NCBI RefSeq assembly: GCF_008253865.1 | Contig: NZ_CP042331.1 | Span: 3,816,001 to 3,880,000 of the forward strand | From: Bosea sp. F3-2 | GTDB lineage: Bacteria > Pseudomonadota > Alphaproteobacteria > Rhizobiales > Beijerinckiaceae | Reading direction: 5' to 3' | Length of the DNA stretch: 64,000 bases | Shown here: piece by piece, positions 25,554 to 32,997 of the stretch | Numbering within the stretch: position 1 is the first letter of the stretch | Layout: every line of letters starts with the position of its first letter | Position numbers and translations under genes: made by a program | Notes under the pieces: model-generated | What the model saw: the letters and a program-made list of their open reading frames with translations, nothing else | Told to the model about the DNA's origin: nothing | Database searches by the model: none

Positions 25554-25646
25554 CGTCATGGTCGGGCTTGTCCCGACCATCCACGTCTTCGCCGGCCGAG
25601 CGTCGTGTTCAAGACGTGGATGCTCGCCACAAGGGCGAGCATGACG
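25554..25646. repeat. Palindromic repeat, family C
   Basis: A near-identical copy of the repeat at 19339-19431, here in the phnJ-phnK gap 26 bases after the phnJ stop. Arms GGTCGGGCTTGTCCCGACC and GCTCGCCACAAGGGCGAGC flank CCACGTCTT/AAGACGTGG. Confidence 0.88.
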
Positions 25647-25675
25647 ACAGAGCCCTCCAAGCCGGAGATGCGCCC

Positions 25676-26482
25676 ATGACCCTTCACGTCGCACCGGCCG
25701 AACTCGACCTCGAGCCGGCTCCTCTGCTCTCCGTCGCCGGCGTCAGCCGCTTCTATGGCGAGCGCATCGGCTGCGCCGATGTCTCCTTCGATCTCTGGCC
25801 AGGCGAGGTGCTCGGCATCGTCGGCGAATCCGGCTCCGGCAAGTCGACCCTGCTGCGCTGCCTCGCCGGCATCGACAAGCCCGATGAGGGCGAGGTGCTG
25901 TTCAGGGGCGGGACTGAGCCGCTCGACATCTACTCGGTCTCCGAGCAGGAGCGCCGCCGCCTGATGCGCACGGCCTGGGGCATCGTCCACCAGAACCCGC
26001 GCGACGGTTTGCGCATGGACGTGACCGCCGGCGGCAATGTCGGCGAACGTCTGATGGATCGCGGCGACCGGCATTACGGCCAGATCCGCGAGCGCGCGCT
26101 GGACTGGCTGAGCCGAGTCGAGATCGCCGGCGCCCGCATCGACGACCGGCCGCGGCAGTTCTCCGGCGGCATGCAGCAGCGCCTGCAGATCGCCCGCGTG
26201 CTGGTCTCCGAGCCGCGCCTCGTCTTCATGGACGAGCCGACCGGCGGCCTCGACGTCTCGGTGCAGGCGCGCCTGCTCGACCTGCTGCGCGTGCTGGTGC
26301 GCGATCTCGGGCTGGCCGCGATCATCGTCACCCACGACCTCGCCGTCGCCCGGCTCCTGACCGACCGGCTGATGGTGATGAAGGACGGCCACGTCGTCGA
26401 GCAGGGCCTGACCGACCAGGTCCTCGACGATCCGCACCATGCTTACACGCAACTCCTGACCTCGGCGGTGCTGAGTGTGTGA
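25676..26482 (+). CDS. phnK: Phosphonate C-P lyase ATP-binding protein PhnK
   Basis: This ABC-type ATPase docks on the C-P lyase core (on PhnJ) and is not a membrane transporter component. It has 268 residues from the ATG at 25676 with GGAGA seven bases upstream; the open frame before it is repeat sequence. The Walker A is GESGSGKST, the signature FSGGMQQRLQIARVL, the Walker B LVFMDEPTGGLDVS, with the H-loop in VTHDLAVARL. The TAWGIVHQNPRDGLRM segment is characteristic of PhnK. It follows phnJ after a family C repeat, and phnL follows after a nested repeat. Confidence 0.95.
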   Translation: MTLHVAPAELDLEPAPLLSVAGVSRFYGERIGCADVSFDLWPGEVLGIVGESGSGKSTLLRCLAGIDKPDEGEVLFRGGTEPLDIYSVSEQERRRLMRTAWGIVHQNPRDGLRMDVTAGGNVGERLMDRGDRHYGQIRERALDWLSRVEIAGARIDDRPRQFSGGMQQRLQIARVLVSEPRLVFMDEPTGGLDVSVQARLLDLLRVLVRDLGLAAIIVTHDLAVARLLTDRLMVMKDGHVVEQGLTDQVLDDPHHAYTQLLTSAVLSV

Positions 26483-26508
26483 GGGACGGCATGATCGGGC
26501 GCAGGCGC

Positions 26509-26730
26509 TTCCCTTCTCCCCTTGCGGGAGAAGGTGGCAGCGCGAAGCGCTGACGGATGAGGGTCGCGCGACCCTACATCGTCATTGTGAGCGTCAGCGA
26601 AGCAATCCAGGGGGACGTGGAGCGCGACGGCCCCTGGATTGCTTCGTCGCTCCGCTCCTCGCAATGACGGAAAGCGCAGCGCGACCCCTCATCCGGCGCT
26701 GCGCGCCACCTTCTCCCGCAAGGGGAGAAG
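26509..26730. repeat. Nested composite repeat: family A enclosing family B, phnK-phnL gap
   Basis: It fills nearly all of the 299-base gap between phnK and phnL. The outer arms TTCCCTTCTCCCCTTGCGGG...GGATGAGGGTCGC and their complement enclose a complete family B palindrome at 26580-26669. This is the same order and orientation as the composite at 12031-12325. Confidence 0.85.
26580..26669. repeat. Palindromic repeat, family B (nested)
   Basis: Arms CGTCATTGTGAGCG / CGCAATGACG outside and GCAATCCAGGGG / CCCCTGGATTGC inside. It lies inside the loop of the family A element. Confidence 0.85.
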
Positions 26731-26781
26731 GAAATATCTCGTCACACCCTCGTCACCGCGAATCGGCAAGGCACTGACACC

Positions 26782-27480
26782 ATGACCACGATGATTCAGG
26801 TCGAGAACGTCGCCAAGACCTTCACCCTGCACAACCAGGGCGGAGCGCGTCTGCCCGTCTTCGACAACGTCAATTTCCATGTCGAGGCCGGCGAGGCGCT
26901 GGTGCTCGCCGGCGCGTCGGGCGCCGGCAAATCGAGCCTGCTGCGCATCCTCTACGGCAACTACAAGCCGAGCCAGGGCTCGATCCGCATCACCCATGCC
27001 GGCCGCCCCGTCGACATCGTCGCGGCCGTGCCGCGCACCGTGCTCGACATCCGCCGCCGCACCCTCGGCTTCGTCTCGCAGTTCCTGCGCGTCATCCCGC
27101 GCGTCTCGGCGCTCGATATCGTGCGCGATCCGCTGCTTGCCCGCGGGGCTTCGGCCGATGAGGCAAGCGAGCGCGCCAAGGCCATGCTCGCCCGCCTCAA
27201 CCTGCCTGAGCGGCTGTGGAACCTCGCGCCCGCCACCTTCTCCGGTGGCGAGCAGCAGCGCGTCAACATCGCCCGCTCCTTCGTCGATCCCTCGCCTATC
27301 ATGCTGATCGACGAGCCGACCGCCTCGCTCGACGCCGCCAATCGCGACGTCGTCGTCGAACTCATCTCGGAGGCGCGTACCGCCGGTTCCGCCATCGTCG
27401 GCATCTTCCACGACGAGGCGGTTCGCGAACGGGTCGCGACGCGCTATCTCGACATTACCGCTTTCCGGAAGGCCGCATGA
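26782..27480 (+). CDS. phnL: Phosphonate C-P lyase ATP-binding protein PhnL
   Basis: This is the second soluble ABC-type ATPase of the C-P lyase system, 232 residues, needed in vitro with PhnGHI for the nucleosidase reaction. The Walker A is GASGAGKSS, the signature FSGGEQQRVNIARSF, the Walker B IMLIDEPTASLD, with the H-loop in GIFHDEAVR. GFVSQFLRVIPRVSALDIV is typical of PhnL. The ATG at 26782 follows a nested repeat, so translation must reinitiate or a promoter must lie in the gap. Its stop overlaps the phnM start. Confidence 0.95.
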   Translation: MTTMIQVENVAKTFTLHNQGGARLPVFDNVNFHVEAGEALVLAGASGAGKSSLLRILYGNYKPSQGSIRITHAGRPVDIVAAVPRTVLDIRRRTLGFVSQFLRVIPRVSALDIVRDPLLARGASADEASERAKAMLARLNLPERLWNLAPATFSGGEQQRVNIARSFVDPSPIMLIDEPTASLDAANRDVVVELISEARTAGSAIVGIFHDEAVRERVATRYLDITAFRKAA

Positions 27481-28619
27481 TGCAGACCGTACTCACCAAC
27501 GCCAGGCTGATCCTCGAGAACGAGGTCGTCACCGGCACCATCGCCTTCGACGAGACCGGCATCGTATCTGTCGATCAGGGCGGGTCATCCCTACCTAACG
27601 CGATCGACGTGGGCGGCGACTATGTCGCGCCCGGCCTCGTCGAGATGCACACCGACAATATGGAAAAGCATTTCATGCCGCGCCCGAAGGTTTTCTGGCC
27701 GAACGGGCTGGCGGCGGCGCTCGTCCATGACGCGCAGATGGCTGCGGCCGGTGTCACCACCGTCTACGACGCCGTCTGCGCCGGCACGCCCTTCTCGGCC
27801 AAGGACTACCGCAAGGACATCTTCGCCGACGTGATGAAGGCGCTGGCCGAGGGCAAGCGCGAGAACGTCTTCCGCATCGACCACCGCATCCACATGCGCT
27901 GCGAATTGACGAGCCCCGACCTGATCAAGGACATCGAGCCCTATCAGAACGACGAGCTCGTCCAGCTGGTCTCGCTGATGGACCACACGCCGGGCCAGCG
28001 CCAGTGGCGCAACATCGAGCATCTGCGCACCTATGCGATGGGCAACGGCAAGACCGAGGCCGAGTTCGAAGAGGACGTGGTGATGCGCCAGCAGGAAGGC
28101 GCCACCAACGTCGCGAAGAACTGGTCGGCGGTCGTCGACGTCTTCCGTTCGCGCGGCATTCCGCTCGCGACCCATGACGACACCACGCCCGAGCATGTCG
28201 CCGACGGCATCGCCTCAGGCGCGGTGATCTCCGAATTCCCGACCACGATCGAGGCGGCCGAAGCCGCCAAGAAGCATGGCCTCGCAACCGTCGCGGGCGC
28301 GCCCAACGTCGTGCGCGGCGGCTCGCATTCCGGCGGCGTCTCGGTCTCCGAGCTGGCCGAGAAGGGCCTGCTCGACGGGCTCTCCTCGGACTATGTGCCG
28401 GCGAGCCTGCTGCAGGCTGTCGTCAAGCTCAACGCCAGCCACGGCGTCGCTCTGCCGGAGGCGATGGGCATGGTGACCTGGAAAGTCGCCGACATCCTCG
28501 GCCTCAAGGATCGCGGCCATCTCAAATCCGGCCTGCGTGCCGACCTTCTGCGCTTCAAGGTGCTCGGCGCCACGCCGGTCATCGGCGCTGTCTGGTCGAA
28601 AGGCGAGCGCGCATTTTGA
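27477..28619 (+). CDS. phnM: Alpha-D-ribose 1-methylphosphonate 5-triphosphate diphosphatase PhnM
   Basis: This amidohydrolase removes diphosphate from the ribose triphosphate intermediate to give the substrate of PhnJ. It has 380 residues from the ATG at 27477, overlapping the phnL stop; the next codon is also ATG. Metal ligands are visible in VEMHTDNMEKH, the long central helical region in HRIHMRCEL, and the later THDDTT (HxD) and EFPTT segments. The C-terminus ends in the family-typical IGAVWSKGERAF. It is coupled to phnL and to the DUF1045 gene downstream. Confidence 0.95.
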   Translation: MMQTVLTNARLILENEVVTGTIAFDETGIVSVDQGGSSLPNAIDVGGDYVAPGLVEMHTDNMEKHFMPRPKVFWPNGLAAALVHDAQMAAAGVTTVYDAVCAGTPFSAKDYRKDIFADVMKALAEGKRENVFRIDHRIHMRCELTSPDLIKDIEPYQNDELVQLVSLMDHTPGQRQWRNIEHLRTYAMGNGKTEAEFEEDVVMRQQEGATNVAKNWSAVVDVFRSRGIPLATHDDTTPEHVADGIASGAVISEFPTTIEAAEAAKKHGLATVAGAPNVVRGGSHSGGVSVSELAEKGLLDGLSSDYVPASLLQAVVKLNASHGVALPEAMGMVTWKVADILGLKDRGHLKSGLRADLLRFKVLGATPVIGAVWSKGERAF

Positions 28620-29311
28620 GCAAGCCGCGCTACGCCGTCTATTACACTCCCGCTGCCGAAAGCCCCCTCTGGCGTTTCGGCAGCACGACGCTCGGCTATG
28701 ATGCGCTCACCGGCGAGGATCTGACCTTCGCCGTTCCGCCCGGCTGCGATCCGGCGCGGTGGCCGGCCTTCACCGAGGAGCCGCGCCGCTACGGCTTCCA
28801 CGCCACGCTGAAGGCGCCCTTCGAACTCGCCGTTGGCCGCAGCGAAGAGCAGCTGCGCTCCTTCGCCCGCAACTACGCAGCCGGCCGGGAGGGCGTGACG
28901 CTGACTGGCCTGAGCGTGACGGCGCTCGGCTCCTTCGTGGCGCTGACGCCATCCGAGCCGAGCGACGACCTGCAGCGCTTCGCCTTCACGCTGGTGCAGG
29001 CCTTCGAGCCTTTCCGCGCGCCGCTCGAGGAAGCGGATCGGGCGCGGCGCCTCAAGAGCCCGCTCACTCCCGCGCAGCACGCCTATCTCGAAGCCTATGG
29101 CTATCCTTATGTCGGTGACGCCTTCCGCTTCCACATGACGCTGACCGGTTCCCTGCCGGGCGAGCACGCGGCACCGGTGAAGCAGGCGCTGGAAACCGCC
29201 TATGCGGAGGCCCTTCCGGCCGGACCGGTCAAGCTCGACCGTTTCGCCCTGTTCAAGCAGGACGGCCGCGCCGGCCGCTTCCGCCTGATCGATTCCTATT
29301 CGCTCGGCTGA
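28616..29311 (+). CDS. DUF1045 family 2H phosphoesterase, phosphonate-locus protein
   Basis: This is a 231-residue protein of the DUF1045/phosphonate metabolism family. Two HxT motifs (His62-Ala-Thr64 in GFHATLK and His173-Met-Thr175 in FHMTLTG) define a 2H phosphoesterase active site, the fold that hydrolyses 2',3'- and other cyclic phosphates. The start is probably the TTG at 28616, overlapping the phnM stop; no ATG fits nearby. No PhnP is encoded in the window, so this enzyme may open the 5-phosphoribosyl 1,2-cyclic phosphate made by PhnJ. That role is inferred from fold and position. Confidence 0.88.
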   Translation: MSKPRYAVYYTPAAESPLWRFGSTTLGYDALTGEDLTFAVPPGCDPARWPAFTEEPRRYGFHATLKAPFELAVGRSEEQLRSFARNYAAGREGVTLTGLSVTALGSFVALTPSEPSDDLQRFAFTLVQAFEPFRAPLEEADRARRLKSPLTPAQHAYLEAYGYPYVGDAFRFHMTLTGSLPGEHAAPVKQALETAYAEALPAGPVKLDRFALFKQDGRAGRFRLIDSYSLG

Positions 29312-29351
29312 GGCATCCGTTCGACCATGTCGTCCCGCCATGCCGCTCCGC

Positions 29352-29450
29352 CGTCATTGCGAGGAGCGGCAGCGACGAAGCAATCCAGGGGGACTGGGCT
29401 GAACGTCTCACCCCGTCCCCCTGGATTGCTTCGCTACGCTCGCAATGACG
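29352..29450. repeat. Palindromic repeat, family B
   Basis: Arms CGTCATTGCGAG / CTCGCAATGACG outside and GAAGCAATCCAGGGGGAC / GTCCCCCTGGATTGCTTC inside. It lies in the gap between the convergent DUF1045 gene and phnN, where it could serve as a bidirectional stop. Confidence 0.88.
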
Positions 29451-29464
29451 GCTTCGATCGCCCG

Positions 29465-30064
29465 CTAAACCGGCTGCCGCCCGAGCCCCCTCAGCACGGC
29501 AAGCAGCTCTTCGGCGGCCTCCGCCACGCTGCGATCATTCATGATCGTAACGATCTCGGCGCGTTCCGCCGTCAGCGGCGCCTCGCGCTTGAGGCGCGCC
29601 GCGATATCCGCCTCGCTCTCCCGCCCGCGCGCCGCGAGCCGCTGCGCCAAGACCGGCACCGGGGCGGTGATGTTGAGCACCACGACGCGCTCCGCCAGCC
29701 GCTCGGCCGCCGCGATGACCGCGCGGGAAATGTTGACGATCACGACGTCGCCCTTGGCAACGCCCGAGAGCTCGGCCGCCGGGATGCCGTAGCTCAGCCC
29801 ATGCGCCCGCCAGCTCAGGGCAAGCTCGCCCCTGGCCTCGGCCTGCCGGAAGGCGGCCTCGTCGCAGGAATCGTGATCCTCGGCACCGGCCAAGGCCTGG
29901 CGGGTGATCAGCCGGCGCGCGAAGCGGAAGCGCGGATCGCTGGCAAGCCCGGCCCGGCCCGCATCCATCAACGTGTCCTTCCCCGCCCCGGAAGGCCCGA
30001 CCACGAGGACGAGCGCGCCCGCTGCTGAAACGAGTGCCGGAAGATCAGGAGATTGCAAGGACAT
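29465..30064 (-). CDS. phnN: Ribose 1,5-bisphosphate phosphokinase PhnN
   Basis: This kinase converts ribose 1,5-bisphosphate to PRPP, closing the C-P lyase pathway. It has 199 residues with a guanylate-kinase-like fold: P-loop GPSGAGKDTL near residue 24, RRLITRQ, and the LID-like region SWRAHGLSYGIP. It is transcribed away from the rest of the phn genes. Its ATG (30064-30062) overlaps the ATG of the divergent hexapeptide transferase (30063-30065) by two bases. No Shine-Dalgarno is visible, so the leader of each gene lies inside the other's coding region. Confidence 0.92.
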   Translation of the reverse strand: MSLQSPDLPALVSAAGALVLVVGPSGAGKDTLMDAGRAGLASDPRFRFARRLITRQALAGAEDHDSCDEAAFRQAEARGELALSWRAHGLSYGIPAAELSGVAKGDVVIVNISRAVIAAAERLAERVVVLNITAPVPVLAQRLAARGRESEADIAARLKREAPLTAERAEIVTIMNDRSVAEAAEELLAVLRGLGRQPV

Positions 30065-30698
30065 GGCTGCGAAGAAGCTGGGACTCGAAGCGGTGATCGA
30101 CCCGACCGCGCAGGTGAGGCAGGCGACGCTCGGGCGCTACACCGAGATCGGCGCGCGCACCGTCTTCGTCGAGTCGACGCTAGGTGACTACTCCTATGTC
30201 GTGAACGACGCGAATGTCATTTACACGACGATCGGAAAATTCTGCTCGATCGCGGCGATGACGCGGATCAATCCGGGCAACCATCCGATGCACCGGGCGA
30301 GCCAGTCGCATTTCACCTATCGCGCCGCCGCCTATTTCGACGATGCCGAGGACGATGCCGCCTTCTTCGACTGGCGCCGCGCGCATGCGGTGACGATCGG
30401 CCCCGACGTCTGGATCGGCCATGGCGCAATCGTGCTGGCCGGCCGCAATATCGGCACCGGCGCGGTGATCGCGGGCGGCGCCGTCGTCACCAAGGACGTA
30501 GCTCCCTACACCATCGTCGCCGGCAATCCGGCCCGGCCGGTCCGGCGGCGCTTTTCCGAGGATGTCGCCGAACGGCTGCAGGCCCTGGCCTGGTGGAACT
30601 GGGACCATGCTGAGCTGCGCGGCGCGCTCGACGATTTCCGTCATCTGCCGGTGGAGGCATTCCTCGACAAATACGAGACGCTGAAGCGCGGAGCCTGA
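30063..30698 (+). CDS. Phosphonate-locus hexapeptide-repeat acetyltransferase-like protein
   Basis: This left-handed beta-helix protein of 211 residues belongs to the phosphonate-associated hexapeptide transferase family (TIGR03308-like). Hexapeptide repeats are visible around residues 10-75 and 115-165 (ATLGRYTEIGARTVF, IGPDVWIGHGAIVLAG, then GTGAVIAGGAVVTKDVAPYT). The motif PGNHPMHRASQSHFTYR is the acceptor-site loop of the xenobiotic acetyltransferase group. It may acetylate an aminophosphonate or intermediate, by analogy with PhnO, but the substrate is unknown. The ATG at 30063 is preceded by AGGAG 11 bases upstream, lying within divergent phnN. Confidence 0.88.
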   Translation: MAAKKLGLEAVIDPTAQVRQATLGRYTEIGARTVFVESTLGDYSYVVNDANVIYTTIGKFCSIAAMTRINPGNHPMHRASQSHFTYRAAAYFDDAEDDAAFFDWRRAHAVTIGPDVWIGHGAIVLAGRNIGTGAVIAGGAVVTKDVAPYTIVAGNPARPVRRRFSEDVAERLQALAWWNWDHAELRGALDDFRHLPVEAFLDKYETLKRGA

Positions 30699-30818
30699 GG
30701 CACTCGGCCGCAGCGGGTTGATCCAGATCAGCCCGCCTCCTCACCAGCCGTTAACCAGCCGGCGGCGAGAGAGGGGTGGGCTCGGACCATCGCGAGCTCC
30801 AGCTGGGATTCCCGTTTC

Positions 30819-32321
30819 ATGTCCGCACCGGATCATCTCGCCAGGCGCCTGGCATTCATCGGCCTCGACAGCACAGCACAAGGCCATATCCGCAATGTTC
30901 GCGAGACTTTGGCCACGGCGATTCCGGGTGCGCTCGATGCCTTCTACGATCAGGTGCGGGCCTTTCCGGAAACCCGGAGCTTCTTCAGCAGCGAAGAGCA
31001 TATCGAGGCTGCCAAGCAGCGGCAGGTCCAGCATTGGGGCGGGATCGCCAGCGGACGTTTCGACGAGAACTACGTCAACGCCGTCACCCGCGTCGGCAAG
31101 GTCCATGCCCGGATCGGGCTCGAGCCACGCTGGTACATCGGCGGCTACGCGCTGATCCTCGAGAAGATGATCGCCAGCCTCCTGGAAGCGCGCTGGCCGA
31201 AGAACGCGCTCGGCCGGCGGATGCCCGGCGCCGACGAACGCGCCGCCGAGATCGGGGCTGTCGTCAAGGCGGCACTGCTCGACATGGACTATGCCATCAC
31301 CGTTTATCACGAGGCTTCGGAAGCGGCTCGCCTCAAGGCCGAGGCCGAGGCGCACGCCGCCGAGCAGGCCAAGGCGGCCGAGCGCGACCAGGCGATCGCC
31401 TGTGTCAGCAAGAGCATGGCCGCACTGGCCGAGGGCGATCTGACCCATCGCATGAGCACGGAGATCCCGGCCGAGTACGGCCAGATCCGCGAGCACTTCA
31501 ACGCGGCGATGGAGCGGCTCCAGGAGATGGCCTCGACGATCAAGGCGACCTCGGTCGCGATCGCCGCCTCCTCGCAGGAAATCAACAGCGGCGCCCAGGA
31601 CCTGTCGATGCGCACCGAGCAGCAGGCATCCGCACTGGAAGAGAGCGCGGCGACGACCGAGCAGCTGGCGGCTTCAGTCAAGACTTCCTCGCAGGCCTCG
31701 CGCGAATCCGTCGCGCTCGCCGACGAGGCCGCCAACGTCGCCCGGACCGGCGGCGACATCGTCAGGGATGCTGTCGACGCGATGGCCCGGATCGAGGGCG
31801 CCTCGAAGCGGATCTCCGAGATCACCGACGTGATCGACGGCATCGCCTTCCAGACCAACCTGCTCGCGCTCAATGCCGCCGTCGAGGCCGCACGCGCCGG
31901 CGAGGCCGGCCGCGGCTTCGCCGTGGTCGCTGCCGAGGTGCGGGCGCTGGCCCAGCGCTCGGCCGATGCCGCCAAGGACATCACCGGTCTGATCGCCTCC
32001 TCCGACGTGGAAGTCGCCGAAGGAGTCAAGCTGGTGCGGCAGGCCGGCGAGACGCTCGACCGGATCGTCGCCGCCTCCGCCAAGGTGTCGAGCACGGTCG
32101 AGGAAATCGCCTGCGCGGCCGGCGAGCAGGCCAACGGCATCGACGAGATGAGCCAGACCGTCAGCCATATGGACGAGATCACGCAGCAGAACGCGGCGCT
32201 CGCCGAACAGAGCGCCGCCTCCGCGCGCACGCTGCTCGATCAGATCGACCAGCTCAACCGCCTCGTCGCCGCCTTCCGGACGGAGCCACAGCCTCAAACT
32301 GGGCGGCGCAGCGCGGCCTGA
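30819..32321 (+). CDS. Globin-coupled methyl-accepting chemotaxis protein (HemAT-like)
   Basis: This is a cytosolic chemoreceptor of 500 residues with no membrane helix. Residues 1-165 are a sensor globin with the proximal heme ligand His96 in GKVHARIGLEPRWYIGGY. A short charged coil and a HAMP-like segment (MAALAEGDLTHRM, about residues 195-245) follow, then the methyl-accepting signalling domain. That domain has methylation-type helices (SALEESAATTEQL) and the conserved hairpin tip (DGIAFQTNLLALNAAVEAAR) near residues 345-380. HemAT-type proteins sense oxygen for aerotaxis. It stands alone between the phn locus and a convergent methyltransferase; no che genes are in the window. Confidence 0.93.
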   Translation: MSAPDHLARRLAFIGLDSTAQGHIRNVRETLATAIPGALDAFYDQVRAFPETRSFFSSEEHIEAAKQRQVQHWGGIASGRFDENYVNAVTRVGKVHARIGLEPRWYIGGYALILEKMIASLLEARWPKNALGRRMPGADERAAEIGAVVKAALLDMDYAITVYHEASEAARLKAEAEAHAAEQAKAAERDQAIACVSKSMAALAEGDLTHRMSTEIPAEYGQIREHFNAAMERLQEMASTIKATSVAIAASSQEINSGAQDLSMRTEQQASALEESAATTEQLAASVKTSSQASRESVALADEAANVARTGGDIVRDAVDAMARIEGASKRISEITDVIDGIAFQTNLLALNAAVEAARAGEAGRGFAVVAAEVRALAQRSADAAKDITGLIASSDVEVAEGVKLVRQAGETLDRIVAASAKVSSTVEEIACAAGEQANGIDEMSQTVSHMDEITQQNAALAEQSAASARTLLDQIDQLNRLVAAFRTEPQPQTGRRSAA

Positions 32322-32334
32322 GCACCGCGCCGTT

Positions 32335-32997
32335 TCAGCCGGCGAGGCGCCAGACGGAGCTGCGCTTGATCTCGGCGTCCTCCAGCGCGCGCGTCACCGG
32401 CACTTCGTAGGTGGCGACCGTCTCCAGCCGCCCCTTCGGCAGATAGCTGCGGCCGGGATCACCGATCAGCACCGTCGCGCCACGGGCGGACAGGGCCGAG
32501 AGCCAAGCGATGACGCGCTCGGCCATGTCGCGCTCGTAGCAGACGTCACCGGCACAGACGACCTCCCAGCCCTCGTCACGGCCAATGAGGTCGTCGGCCC
32601 TTGCCGTCACCGTGACGCCATTGGCCTCAGCATTGATGCCGATCGCAGCGACGGCGAAGGCATCGATATCGCAAGCCTCGACCCGTGCTGCGCCCGACTT
32701 TGCCGCGGCTATCGCCACCAGCCCGGAGCCGGAGGCGAAATCGAGAACATGCCGGCCCGCGACGATCTGTGGATGGTCGAGCAGATAGCGCGCCAGCGCC
32801 TGTCCCCCGGCCCAGGCAAAAGCCCAGAACGGCGGCGGCAGGCCGATCACGGCAAGCTCCTCCTCGGTCTTCTGCCAGAGCTCGGTCGCCTCCTCGGCGA
32901 CATGCAGGGCGATCTCGGCCGCATGCGGCACCGGCAAAAGCCGCGTATGCGCGCGGATGAAGCCCTCGCGGTCGAGCGCCGAACCGGCCTCGCTCAT
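32335..32997 (-). CDS. Class I SAM methyltransferase, ETFB lysine methyltransferase-like
   Basis: This 220-residue seven-beta-strand methyltransferase resembles the bacterial electron transfer flavoprotein beta-subunit lysine methyltransferases (METTL20 group). The family pattern is PPPFWAFAWAGGQALARYLL, then SAM motif I LDFASGSGLVAIAAA, the acidic motif ACDID, and the post-motif GDVCYERDMAERVI. It converges on the chemoreceptor gene. Its ATG overlaps the stop of the upstream glycosyltransferase. A protein substrate is inferred from the family; related genes are also labelled ribosomal L11 methyltransferase-like. Confidence 0.85.
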   Translation of the reverse strand: MSEAGSALDREGFIRAHTRLLPVPHAAEIALHVAEEATELWQKTEEELAVIGLPPPFWAFAWAGGQALARYLLDHPQIVAGRHVLDFASGSGLVAIAAAKSGAARVEACDIDAFAVAAIGINAEANGVTVTARADDLIGRDEGWEVVCAGDVCYERDMAERVIAWLSALSARGATVLIGDPGRSYLPKGRLETVATYEVPVTRALEDAEIKRSSVWRLAG

